Notes: generated from the sequence alone by a model not told the origin. DNA of 64,000 nt from Fusobacterium sp. JB019 (GCA_030673965.1 JAUTCN010000005.1:117344-181343), one strand, 5' to 3'; positions 18,901 through 26,236 are shown, counted from the stretch's first letter. Numbers and translations are program-made.

Positions 18901-19135
18901 AGAAAAAATAAATTTAATTAAAAATGGATATGATTTATTAATTTGTGCTAAATTTCCTCATCTAGGATACAGTAATACCTCTTACTTTAATTTAGGAAAA
19001 ATTCATGTTGATGAAATATCTTCAGTAATTACTCATCCCACCAAAGATAAAAATAAATTTAAATTTAATCATAAAATATTTTTAAAATTAGAAAATCAAA
19101 TTCCTGAAGAACTCCTTCAATATAAAAATATTTAA
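15977..19135 (+). CDS. NUDIX-PLD-SF2 helicase fusion protein
   Basis: A 1052-residue multidomain protein. Residues 1-130 are a MutT-like NUDIX domain with the box G-x5-E-x7-RELLEELNL (about 37-60). Residues 140-300 are a phospholipase-D-like nuclease domain with H237-x-K239 and G254-S-S-N257, the shortened motif seen in PLD-type restriction nucleases. Residues 340-720 are an SF2 helicase: Walker A ATGTGKT with K365, D450-EAH, TATPERT, and motif VI QLGRGLRKT from Q645. The last 300 residues resemble the DUF3427 region of PLD-helicase proteins, with the SNRPNYKMKPFELVN and LICAKFPHLGYSNT segments. PLD-helicase-DUF3427 proteins are recognised as restriction- or repair-like; the N-terminal NUDIX fusion is the unusual part. 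Base use matches the neighbours. It is monocistronic, between two terminators. Role unknown. Confidence 0.8.
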   Translation: MKNIEVVAAILKYKNKYFCAQRKASGPLAKKWEFPGGKIKPGESQKNALKRELLEELNLNVKIGPLFKTINHNYDTFSITMHSYLCELNSISLKLKEHLDYKWLPLKELKNLDWAEADIPIVESLINKQAVEKSLFNKSIDSFIYNPSFIINTETKNIKDKILDLLYSSKRIDIAVSYIVWSGLSLIYKELEKFDKSSRILVTTEGMVSDPLSLKKLLELPLQTKIYSPTSDSKGFHLKTFFGEKKNQSRILVGSSNISARAFGLAHEMIVEINTENNGSLIEEHHNIFNNLWNDPCSKFIKKEFIEEYSKIFYEKKKLDKQISTLYLKNKIIPNYMQRKALSELENYREYSNKGLIIAATGTGKTYLSAFDVKQTKSKKVLFLVHNRLILSSAYETYKKVFPDNKLIELNSSNTNEIKSSQFIFTTDKTAYNHLYKKYPNDYFDYIIYDEAHKIGEKTHYHSLIKYFTPKFTLGITATPERTKDPKFLFKIFEYTIPYEIRLLDAMNHQLVCPFTYYGLNLQNKLLDANEKFNYYELANFMKFQLNEKGHFGKKLKGIVFCSNISEAKKLSTELNNLKIKSIAITSEHSSREETEVHIQNLKNDNNNLNLICVVNQFNEGIDIPEINVIFMLRNTTSSIIYLQQLGRGLRKTQDPHKYVTVFDIIGNSNNNYSIAEVLTGNTTADKRILFKEANKKFQTVSPFINVHIEEKAMENIIKSISNNFKVESKLKEKFRNELFRFKIIPSLVELYKNPNFKELNLLQLLCKNFYEPFIDYYVKKYNISKNDKFLEKFFGLITQFTFRGYNQKILKEYVSLLKGNKTSNETLIKTLIPKKTNGKKTAINSDYFKKGNNFVDIFKYNKTLSLTDEIIYELKKRNAYLLFLEHIELFNELSNRPNYKMKPFELVNKGEFLFNSNANDCYMNSIGERIDHIQKRFYCIINVSAKETFHDNYIDNFKRIVYMTQESSTEEKAKEKINLIKNGYDLLICAKFPHLGYSNTSYFNLGKIHVDEISSVITHPTKDKNKFKFNHKIFLKLENQIPEELLQYKNI

Positions 19136-19140
19136 ATAAA

Positions 19141-19168
19141 AAAACCTTCAAAATAAATTGAAGGTTTT
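19141..19168. terminator. Bidirectional terminator
   Basis: Stem AAAACCTTCAA (19141-19151) with its complement at 19158-19168, 6-nt loop. It separates the converging helicase and GH4 genes. Confidence 0.85.
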
Positions 19169-19176
19169 TTTATTTT

Positions 19177-20505
19177 CTATTTTAGTTTTGGCCAGTAATC
19201 TTTATTTGCTTCTATTAATGCGTCTAATATTTTTCTTGCTTTTTTTGCATCTACAATAGTTCTGTTTATTGTTAGTGCTTGCAATGCTTTACCATAAGAT
19301 CCTTCAAACCAAGCTTCAGAAGTTAATTGTTCATATGCGTTTTGCTGTTCGATTAATCCTTTATAGAATGTTCCTACTTTTCCAACTCCAAATGGTCTTG
19401 GACCATTAAATCCTAATGTAGCTGCAACTTCAACCATTGCATTATCATCTACATTTGAAATTAAACCATTATTTTTAACTATTACTATATATATTCTATT
19501 TTCATTAAATGCAATTGATTCTCCTATTTCTACAATCATATCTGCATGAGCATCATTATGAACAACATTAGTGTCCCCCATAGATCCTCTTTCTATTATT
19601 TCTCTACATTCTTCAAAAACTCTCTTTTCTCTTCCATCCATAACTTCATTAGCTCTAGTGTATTTCGGATCTAATTTATTACACTTATAATTTGGATAAT
19701 AATAGTATTGTAAATAAGTATTAGGTAAATAATCTGGGAAATCAACAACCATATCTCTTACCATTGCATAAGTATCTAACCAAGACTGATCTCTTTGCTC
19801 AGCATCAGCTGGTATAAACCCTCTTTCTAAAGTTATTTCTTTTATTCTAGGTATTAAATCTTTTCCTGTTTTATCATATAAATGAGTAAACCATCCAAAA
19901 TGATTTAATCCAAAATATACAGGTTCAAATTCTCTAGAATTCATCTCAAGTAATCTTCCGTAAGATCTTAATAAATTTATAGGTTGATCACAAATATTTA
20001 ATATTTTTTTATCATTAGGAAATTGTTTTTCTAAAGCTACTGCAACAATTGCTGCTGGATTAGTATAATTTAATATCCATGCATTTGGAGATTGTTTTCT
20101 TATAAAATTTACAAGTTCTATCATGTCTCTAATTGATCTCATTCCATAAGCAAAACCACCTGCCCCACAAGTTTCTTGACCTATTGCTCCAAGACTTAAT
20201 GGAATTTTTTCATCTAATTCCCTCATTTTATATCCACCTGTTCTAATTTGACAGAATACAAAATCGACATCTTTAAAAGCAACCTCAGGAGATGTTGTAT
20301 ATTCAAACTCTACCCCTTGATACTCTTCTTTAAATAAAATTTTTGCAAATTCTCCAATAGTTCTTTGTCTGTCTTCATTGTTATCATATAATACTACTCT
20401 TTTTAATGGAAATGTATCCTTTCTTTTACATAAAGATTTTAATAATCCTGGTGTCCAAGTACTTCCTCCACCTGCTATAGCAACTGTAAATTTTTTATTA
20501 TCCAT
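19177..20505 (-). CDS. GH4 6-phospho-alpha-glucosidase (MalH-like) with CDQP variant
   Basis: A 442-residue GH4 enzyme co-transcribed with the PTS permease upstream, the arrangement of malB-malH in Fusobacterium mortiferum. AGGGSTWTPG at residue 11 is the NAD-binding start, and NHFGW with H202 and C172 supply metal ligands. The signature is C172-D-Q174-P rather than the usual alpha-type CDMP, so substrate range may differ from MalH. Cytosolic cleavage of maltose-6-phosphate or a related alpha-glucoside-6-phosphate is the working assignment. It ends at a bidirectional terminator. Confidence 0.82.
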   Translation of the reverse strand: MDNKKFTVAIAGGGSTWTPGLLKSLCKRKDTFPLKRVVLYDNNEDRQRTIGEFAKILFKEEYQGVEFEYTTSPEVAFKDVDFVFCQIRTGGYKMRELDEKIPLSLGAIGQETCGAGGFAYGMRSIRDMIELVNFIRKQSPNAWILNYTNPAAIVAVALEKQFPNDKKILNICDQPINLLRSYGRLLEMNSREFEPVYFGLNHFGWFTHLYDKTGKDLIPRIKEITLERGFIPADAEQRDQSWLDTYAMVRDMVVDFPDYLPNTYLQYYYYPNYKCNKLDPKYTRANEVMDGREKRVFEECREIIERGSMGDTNVVHNDAHADMIVEIGESIAFNENRIYIVIVKNNGLISNVDDNAMVEVAATLGFNGPRPFGVGKVGTFYKGLIEQQNAYEQLTSEAWFEGSYGKALQALTINRTIVDAKKARKILDALIEANKDYWPKLK

Positions 20506-20539
20506 TTTAATGCCTCCTAAATATTTATTAATTTTTATA

Positions 20540-22138
20540 TTATTTTATTAATAGTCTTTTTACATCTAAAGCTATTTTTTCTACTTTTGGTCCATATATT
20601 ACTTGAACATGATTTTCCATTTTAAAAATTCCTGCTGCACCTGTTTTTTTAAGTAATATTTCATCTACTTTTGAAATATCTTCTAAATCAACTCTAAGTC
20701 TTGTAAAACAATTATCTACATTTTTTATATTTTCTTTTCCACCTAGTCCAACTATTATTTCACTTTCTATTTCACTAGTTACATTTATATTTATTTCTTC
20801 TTCTTTTTCTTTTAAAGTTTCTTCTTCTCTTCCTGGAGTTGCTAAATCATATTTATTTATTATAAATTTAAAGCCAAAATAATAAACAGGGATATATATT
20901 AATCCTAAAAGCAGAGTATAAATCCAATTAGTATCCATCCCTCTTAAAACACCAAATACTAGAAAATCAATTACTCCTCCCTGAACATTTCCTATCATTA
21001 CTCCAAATAAATTCATAAGCATAAATGATAACCCAAATAACACTGCATGAAATAAAAATAATATTGGAGATATAAATATAAACGCAAATTCTAATGGTTC
21101 TGTAATTCCTGTTGCAAAACTTGCTAATGCTCCTGCTATTAAAAGCCCTTTAGCTCTTTTTCTAGAACTTTCATCCTTAGCACAACTTAGCATTGCCATT
21201 GCAGCAGCTGGAAGTCCAAACATCATAACAGGTATCTTTCCTTGACATAAAAATCTAGTTGCATTTTTTACAATTTCATCTGGTATCATTCCTGGATTTG
21301 CTAATGCTCCATTGAATATAGATAATGCTCCTACAAATTGATGTCCTCCCATATTATAAACTCCTCCTATTGGAGTAAATCTAACTGTTTGATTTAATAT
21401 ATGATGAAGTCCTGTTGGTATCAATATTCTTTCTGTAAAACCAAATATAAAAGTTCCTATTATTCCTGTCTTTTGAATTATTGTCCCAACTCCTATTATT
21501 CCTTTTCCTATAAATGGCCAAACATTTGCCATTACAACTCCTACTACTGACATTACTATTACTGTTATAATTGGTACAAATCTTTTCCCACCGAAAAAAT
21601 TTAAAGCATCTGGTAATTTTACAGTATAATATTTATTATGTAATTTACTTGTTATAATTGCTGATATAATTGCTCCAAATACATTTGTTCTATAAGTAAA
21701 TATTCCTAATTCATATCCGAATTGAGAATTATACATAATTGCCGCTTCTTTTCCCATTCCAGAATTTACAAGTGCCTGTACATTAACAGTTCCAGGAGTT
21801 ATTCCTGATATTTTAAGTGCATAATTAATTCCAACATTCATAACTATAAAACCTATTACTGCAGAAAAAGCTGCTGTTGGTTTTTCATCTTTAGCAAGCC
21901 CAATTGCTACAGATATTGCAAATAATATTGGAAGATTTCCAAATAAACTTCCTGATACTTTTCTTATAAATCCTATTACAATTTGTATCATTTTAATATT
22001 CGCAAAATTTCCAACAATATGTGGATTTTGTAAAGCTGCTGCTAATCCTAGAAAAATTCCTGCTGCTGCTATTATCGATATTGGCATCATTAGAGATTTT
22101 CCTAGTTTTTGTAAAAAGTCCCCTACTCTTTTCTTCAT
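20540..22138 (-). CDS. PTS EIICB permease, alpha-glucoside (MalB-like)
   Basis: A 532-residue PTS component of the glucose superfamily. The membrane EIIC domain covers about residues 1-420 (LQKLGKSLMMPISIIAAAG at the start, ITEPLEFAFIF near 340). A linker and an EIIB domain follow, with the phosphorylated cysteine C477 in NVDNCFTRLRVD. There is no EIIA domain, so EIIA must be supplied elsewhere. It imports and phosphorylates an alpha-glucoside, which the downstream GH4 enzyme would split. It has a consensus promoter covered by a GntR operator. Confidence 0.9.
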   Translation of the reverse strand: MKKRVGDFLQKLGKSLMMPISIIAAAGIFLGLAAALQNPHIVGNFANIKMIQIVIGFIRKVSGSLFGNLPILFAISVAIGLAKDEKPTAAFSAVIGFIVMNVGINYALKISGITPGTVNVQALVNSGMGKEAAIMYNSQFGYELGIFTYRTNVFGAIISAIITSKLHNKYYTVKLPDALNFFGGKRFVPIITVIVMSVVGVVMANVWPFIGKGIIGVGTIIQKTGIIGTFIFGFTERILIPTGLHHILNQTVRFTPIGGVYNMGGHQFVGALSIFNGALANPGMIPDEIVKNATRFLCQGKIPVMMFGLPAAAMAMLSCAKDESSRKRAKGLLIAGALASFATGITEPLEFAFIFISPILFLFHAVLFGLSFMLMNLFGVMIGNVQGGVIDFLVFGVLRGMDTNWIYTLLLGLIYIPVYYFGFKFIINKYDLATPGREEETLKEKEEEININVTSEIESEIIVGLGGKENIKNVDNCFTRLRVDLEDISKVDEILLKKTGAAGIFKMENHVQVIYGPKVEKIALDVKRLLIK

Positions 22139-22159
22139 GTCCCACCTCTTTTTTATTAT

Positions 22160-22210
22160 TTGTATAGTTGTCTATACAAGGATGATATAACATTTATTAT
22201 TTTTTGTCAA
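22160..22210 (-). promoter_or_regulatory. PTS-GH4 operon promoter and GntR operator
   Basis: On the minus strand TTGACA (22205-22210), a 17-bp spacer and TATCAT (22182-22187). The perfect inverted repeat TTGTATAG-TTGT-CTATACAA (22160-22179) lies immediately downstream, over the expected start site. Its form is that of HutC-subfamily operators (TreR/GmuR-like), matching the GntR regulator encoded next door. Confidence 0.8.
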
Positions 22211-22233
22211 CTATTTTTTTGATTTTAGAGTAT

Positions 22234-22262
22234 AAAAAAACCTCTTAGTGTTCTCTAAGAGG
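22234..22262 (-). terminator. Terminator of the GntR regulator gene
   Basis: Stem CCTCTTAG (22241-22248) with CTAAGAGG (22255-22262). On the minus strand it is followed by a U-run from the A-run at 22234-22240. It insulates the regulator from the PTS promoter. Confidence 0.8.
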
Positions 22263-22265
22263 TCT

Positions 22266-22991
22266 CTATGTTCTTGCTATCAACTTAAATTTATACTTTC
22301 TTTGATTGTAAAAAATTTCAGAATATTCTAAAATTTCTCCATTTTTTAAATATGTTACAGATTCAGCTACTAATACTGGTTCGTTCCTTTTTAGCTCTAA
22401 AATATTTGCAATATCATCTTCAGGAATTTTTGCAATTATTTCCCTTTCACTTTTTTCTATTTCCAAACCTTTTAATTCTATGTAATTAAATTTAGATTTA
22501 TATAAATCTTTCTTTTTTAAATTTGGCAATATTTTTTTTCTTATATAACTTTTTTCAAAAACTGCTGCTACCCCTTCAACTTTTCTAAGTCGTTCCATAT
22601 ACCAAACCTTTTCTTTACCTTGAATATCTAACGCCTTTGAAATTTTATACTCTGGATGTTTTTCTTCAAATTTTAAAACTTCATTTTCAGGAGTTAATCC
22701 CATAGATATAACTTTCTCACTAAATCCATTTATTTTATTTAATGGTAGTTCTATCTTTTTTTCTTCAAATTTTACAAACGTTCCTATTCCTTTTTTTCTT
22801 TCTACAATTCCCTTTATTTCTAAATTATCTAATGCTTTTTTTACGGTCATCCTACTTATTTTATATTTTTTAGATAATTCATTCTCAGAGGGAATTATTT
22901 CTCCTTGATTTATCTCTTTAGTTTTTATATAATCTTTTATTAAGATTTCAAGCTGTATATACAAAGGAACTGAAGAATTTTTATTTATCAT
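22266..22991 (-). CDS. GntR/HutC-family sugar regulator (MalR-like position)
   Basis: A 241-residue protein with an N-terminal winged helix (residues 8-75: PLYIQLEILIKDYI, IPSENELSKKYKISRMTVKKAL, GTFV) and a C-terminal UTRA effector domain of the HutC subfamily. It lies upstream of, and in the same direction as, the PTS-GH4 operon but has its own terminator. The 20-bp operator on the PTS promoter is its likely target, with a sugar phosphate as the likely inducer. A TreR-like or MalR-like repressor role is inferred from context. Confidence 0.85.
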   Translation of the reverse strand: MINKNSSVPLYIQLEILIKDYIKTKEINQGEIIPSENELSKKYKISRMTVKKALDNLEIKGIVERKKGIGTFVKFEEKKIELPLNKINGFSEKVISMGLTPENEVLKFEEKHPEYKISKALDIQGKEKVWYMERLRKVEGVAAVFEKSYIRKKILPNLKKKDLYKSKFNYIELKGLEIEKSEREIIAKIPEDDIANILELKRNEPVLVAESVTYLKNGEILEYSEIFYNQRKYKFKLIART

Positions 22992-23097
22992 TTTTCCTCC
23001 TAGTAATACTAAAATTATACCATCTAATAAAAATTATACTATACGTGCTATAAGTTATCAACTAATATTTATTTTTATAATTTTATTTTAACTTTTT

Positions 23098-23127
23098 TTG
23101 ACTAAAATATTATTACAATGTTATAAT
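23098..23127 (+). promoter_or_regulatory. Promoter of the RpiR regulator gene
   Basis: TTGACT (23098-23103), an 18-bp spacer and TATAAT (23122-23127). The 22 bp at 23089-23110 are repeated exactly at 30586-30607, before an unrelated lipoprotein gene. Confidence 0.65.
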
Positions 23128-23193
23128 GGCTTTAATTAGTTTAATATTTTATAACAAAGGAGGATAACATAATTAATTTATGTTTAAATAACC

Positions 23194-24057
23194 ATGGATA
23201 TAATAGAAAAGATTATGGAAATTAAAGATGTCGTACCCAAAAAACAAAAGTTATTATGTGACTATATTGTTCTAAATTACAAAGAAATTGGAATGATGAC
23301 TGCATCTGAAGTTGCCGAAGCTGCAGGAGTTGCTACCACAACAGTAATGAGATTTATGAAATTACTTAAATTTGAATCTTATAATGATTTTAAAAATGCT
23401 TTTTTAGAATATTCGCTAAAAAATACCATGTCTTCTTATGGAAGTATAAAAGAAAATTTTAAACATATTGTTAAAGGAGAAGAATCTGATCCTCTAACTA
23501 CCACTTGTTATGAAACCATTCACACAATAGAAAATTTTATAACCCCTAAGAATATTGAAGAAATAAACAATTCTATAAAATTAATGATTAATTCTAAATG
23601 GATTAATCTGCTAGGACTTAGATCTTCTAGACCTGTAAGTTTATATATGGAAGCTTCTGTCAATAGATTTTATCCTAAAGTAAGACAACTCAGTACTGAT
23701 GACAGTTATCTTTATGATCGAGCTCTAAGAATTGAAAAAAATGAAACTTTAGTTGTTTTTTCTATTTGGCCATGTACTAAAAAAACTGTTAAATTAGCTG
23801 AAATTTGTCACAAAAGAAAAATACCAATCATATTAGTTACAAATACAACTTTAAATCCAATCGCTAAATTTGCAGATATAGTTATTGATACAAATTCGGT
23901 CCATAGTCCTCTTGGAAATTTACCAGCTTTGGTAATTGTTGAAACATTAGTTGCTGAACTTGCTAAACAAACAATTCCTGAATCAACTAAAAATATTGAA
24001 AAATTAGAAAAAGATTTAGATAAATTAGATTTATTCATTTGGGAATCTAAAGCATAA
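23194..24057 (+). CDS. RpiR-family transcriptional regulator
   Basis: A 287-residue protein with an N-terminal helix-turn-helix (about 1-75: TASEVAEAAGVATTTVMRFMKLL) and a SIS sugar-phosphate-binding domain (about 115-250). The family controls sugar-phosphate or amino-sugar genes. The ATG at 23194 gives the standard family N-terminus, but the only strong ribosome site (AAAGGAGG, ending at 23163) is 30 nt away. Between them is a four-codon frame ATG TTT AAA TAA (23180-23191) that ends 2 nt before this ATG, a possible leader cistron. It converges with the DUF6282-like gene, and the metabolic module at 24.1-29.6 kb is a possible target. Confidence 0.82.
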   Translation: MDIIEKIMEIKDVVPKKQKLLCDYIVLNYKEIGMMTASEVAEAAGVATTTVMRFMKLLKFESYNDFKNAFLEYSLKNTMSSYGSIKENFKHIVKGEESDPLTTTCYETIHTIENFITPKNIEEINNSIKLMINSKWINLLGLRSSRPVSLYMEASVNRFYPKVRQLSTDDSYLYDRALRIEKNETLVVFSIWPCTKKTVKLAEICHKRKIPIILVTNTTLNPIAKFADIVIDTNSVHSPLGNLPALVIVETLVAELAKQTIPESTKNIEKLEKDLDKLDLFIWESKA

Positions 24058-24084
24058 AAAAAGTCGCTTAATAGCGACTTTTTA
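24056..24084. terminator. Bidirectional terminator
   Basis: Stem AGTCGCT (24062-24068) with AGCGACT (24073-24079), loop TAAT, flanked by an A-run and a T-run. It lies between the RpiR gene and the converging DUF6282-like gene. Confidence 0.8.
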
Positions 24085-24951
24085 TTTTGATATTCTATTT
24101 ACAATTAATTTAGGAACTTCTTGAACCATTGTTCTAATTTCTTCTTCTGTAAATCCTTCTTCAAGTAAAACTTCTATAAATTTCATCATTCCATAAACTG
24201 GTGTTTCAAAACCATTTTGACCTCTATCTGTTGAAAGATATACATTTTCAAATCCTGCACTTCTAATATTATTTGCCATTTCCTTTGCTGTTACTGATTG
24301 TTCTGCAATATTTAACCAATTCTTTTCTATTAAAACTCCTAAACTAGATAAATATTTTTGAGTTTCTCCATCAATCATCGTTCTTTGCCATTCAGGATGA
24401 GTAAGAATCATATTAACTCCTAATTTTCTTCCTTCTTCACATAATAAAATAGATTCTTCGACACTTAAGTGTCCTGTTGCTAAATATCCATTATATTTTT
24501 TCATTATTTTAAATATCTCATAAACTTCTTGTTTTAATTTTCCTTTTTTTTCTAATACTGAAATTCCTGGTCTTTTAAAAAAATCTCCAGGCATATCCCC
24601 ATACTTTAAACAATTTTCAGAATCCCTTGTGGGCATCCATACTATAACTGCTCCAGTTTTCAAAGCATTTTCTACTGCGTAAGGATTTAATCCTCCATTT
24701 GGCCAATTTAAAACTATTCCCCCGTAAGCTTTTGTTTTTAAGTTACTCTTTAAATTCACTAAAGCTGCTCTTGACTGAGTAGGTTCATAATGACTCTTTA
24801 TTAAAACTCCTGCCATCTTAAATTCATTTGCTTCTTTAACTAAATCAAAATCATCCAAAGCTCGATTAAAAGCAGAAGGTTCTGTATGAGTATGAAGATC
24901 ATAGGCTCCTTCTAATAATCTTTTTATAATATCCTTATTTTTTTCTTTCAT
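24082..24951 (-). CDS. DUF6282-like metal-dependent hydrolase
   Basis: A 289-residue protein that looks like a DUF6282-type, amidohydrolase-related TIM barrel. It begins with YDLHTHTEPSAFNRALDD, a His-x-His metal site, followed by LIKSHYEP. ATGHLSVEE and LTHPEW supply further histidines and STDRGQ an aspartate. No substrate is known to me. The longer frame from 24984 is rejected because AAGGAG lies 7 nt before the ATG at 24951. That ribosome site is one arm of a 14-bp hairpin, so translation may be controlled. It is divergent from the alpha/beta hydrolase gene. Confidence 0.7.
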   Translation of the reverse strand: MKEKNKDIIKRLLEGAYDLHTHTEPSAFNRALDDFDLVKEANEFKMAGVLIKSHYEPTQSRAALVNLKSNLKTKAYGGIVLNWPNGGLNPYAVENALKTGAVIVWMPTRDSENCLKYGDMPGDFFKRPGISVLEKKGKLKQEVYEIFKIMKKYNGYLATGHLSVEESILLCEEGRKLGVNMILTHPEWQRTMIDGETQKYLSSLGVLIEKNWLNIAEQSVTAKEMANNIRSAGFENVYLSTDRGQNGFETPVYGMMKFIEVLLEEGFTEEEIRTMVQEVPKLIVNRISK

Positions 24952-24959
24952 AATTAATC

Positions 24960-25006
24960 TCCTTTTTATATTTTTTATCATCAAAAGAAATCAAATATAA
25001 AAAGGA
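24960..25006 (-). promoter_or_regulatory. Hairpin sequestering the DUF6282 gene ribosome site
   Basis: TCCTTTTTATATTT (24960-24973) and AAATATAAAAAGGA (24993-25006) are perfect complements, with a 19-nt loop. On the minus-strand transcript the AAAAGGA arm carries most of the AAGGAG ribosome site of the gene starting at 24951, so the stem would hide it. Confidence 0.55.
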
Positions 25007-25007
25007 A
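24980..25007. repeat. 28-bp direct repeat, copy 1
   Basis: This stretch matches 25204-25231 in 26 of 28 positions, in the same orientation. Copy 1 is in the leader of the minus-strand DUF6282-like gene and overlaps the hairpin. Copy 2 is in the leader of the divergent plus-strand gene. It could be a shared operator. Confidence 0.55.
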
Positions 25008-25131
25008 TTTTTTTAATTAAACCTTTATCTAAAATTATCATAACATAATCTATAAAATAAATAAATATTCTAAAATTTATTTTATAAATTTTCCCAAGGT
25101 AACTGCCCAAAAAAAGAAAAGAAAGAAGCAT

Positions 25132-25231
25132 AAAAAAGTTTTTAAAAACTTTTTTATCAAAAAAAGGTTTGACAAATTCTTTTAGCTGTGATTTAATAGA
25201 TGTATCAAAAGAAACCAAATATAAAAATGAA
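25132..25231 (+). promoter_or_regulatory. Promoter region of the alpha/beta hydrolase-GltS-nitrilase genes
   Basis: The 306-nt gap 24952-25257 holds no gene. It contains a 24-bp AT-rich palindrome (25132-25155), TTGACA (25169-25174) with a 17-bp spacer and TTTAAT (25192-25197), and direct repeat copy 2 (25204-25231), which begins about where transcription should start. An AAGGAG ribosome site precedes the ATG at 25258. Confidence 0.6.
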
Positions 25232-25257
25232 AATAATTCAAACAAGGAGTGATGTAA

Positions 25258-26184
25258 ATGAAACAAAAAGACGTAGTTTTTTACAGTGAAGGTGACAAAG
25301 TTTTAGGATCTATCTATTATCCAGATGATTACAAAGAAGGAGAAAAAAGACCAGTAGTTATCGCTAACTCAGGATGGACAGGAATAAAAGTAGTTTACCC
25401 TGAACTATTCTCAAGAAACTTAGTAAAAAAAGGTTACATTTGTATAGGGTTTGATTATAGAGGATTTAAACCAACTGAAGGAATAGCGAAATACACTACA
25501 TTAGAAAGAGAAGTTGAAGATATTTGTGCAGCTATCAACTTTGCTAAAGCTCAACCTGAAATTGACAAAGATAAAATAGGATTAATCGGTTGGGGAGTTG
25601 GAGGTGCTGTTTGTATAGAATGTGCTAGACGTGAACCAACTGTTAAAGTAGTTGCTACACTTAACTCTTTTGTAGATGGTGATCGTTGGATGAGAATGGG
25701 TATGGGAAATGATAAATATCATAGAGCACTTGAAATGTTAGAAGAAGATAAAATGACTAGAGCTACTACTGGTGACTTAGTTATGAGACATCCTTATGTT
25801 GCTTATCCTAATATTACTGAATCTGGAGATTTCTATGTAGATAACACTCTTAAAAAAATAAATGGTGGAGTAGATAAAATAGCCGATGGTGATGCTGGAG
25901 AATCATTCCCTACAGCAATGTCAACAGCAATAGCAGATTCTTTCTTTAGATTTAATGTAGAAGATGCTTTAAAAAGACTTAAATGTGGAATATTTGTAGG
26001 ACATGGAAAATACAATGAACTTCATGACAGAATAGAAGCTGATGAAGCATATAAAATTGCAAATGAACCTAAAGAGTTATACTTTGTTGAAGGAAAACAT
26101 AATGAATGGATGTTTGATGAAGATCCTAAATTCTTAGAATTAATGAATAATCTAGATAATTTCTTCGCTAAATTTCTTAAATAA
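25258..26184 (+). CDS. Alpha/beta hydrolase-fold protein lacking the nucleophile
   Basis: A 308-residue protein of the dienelactone-hydrolase/X-Pro-peptidase-like alpha/beta fold. It has the strand-loop NSGWTG, FDYRGF at 65-70, and the elbow IGWGVGG at 110-116. Active members have serine or cysteine at the centre (G-x-S-x-G); here residue 113 is glycine, read clearly as GGA. A late histidine in EGKHNEW remains. It may be a pseudo-enzyme, a binding protein, or use other chemistry. It is the first gene of a likely operon with GltS and a nitrilase lipoprotein. Codon use seems richer in C-ending codons than its neighbours, which may indicate high expression. Confidence 0.75.
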   Translation: MKQKDVVFYSEGDKVLGSIYYPDDYKEGEKRPVVIANSGWTGIKVVYPELFSRNLVKKGYICIGFDYRGFKPTEGIAKYTTLEREVEDICAAINFAKAQPEIDKDKIGLIGWGVGGAVCIECARREPTVKVVATLNSFVDGDRWMRMGMGNDKYHRALEMLEEDKMTRATTGDLVMRHPYVAYPNITESGDFYVDNTLKKINGGVDKIADGDAGESFPTAMSTAIADSFFRFNVEDALKRLKCGIFVGHGKYNELHDRIEADEAYKIANEPKELYFVEGKHNEWMFDEDPKFLELMNNLDNFFAKFLK

Positions 26185-26203
26185 TTAAAATAAATAAAAT
26201 CAC

Positions 26204-26236
26204 CTTGATAAAGCTAGAAATTCTAGCTTTATCAAG
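26204..26236 (+). other. Intercistronic hairpin without a T-run
   Basis: CTTGATAAAGCTAGAA (26204-26219), one A, then its exact complement (26221-26236): a 16-bp stem between the alpha/beta hydrolase and GltS genes. No T-run follows on either strand, so it is not a standard terminator. It may stabilise or process the mRNA. Confidence 0.6.

Noticed and set aside
24991-25266. 91-codon open frame on the minus strand
   Set aside because: It lies across the divergent promoter region with repeats and a consensus promoter, lacks a ribosome site, and its phenylalanine-rich product is what AT-rich non-coding DNA gives.
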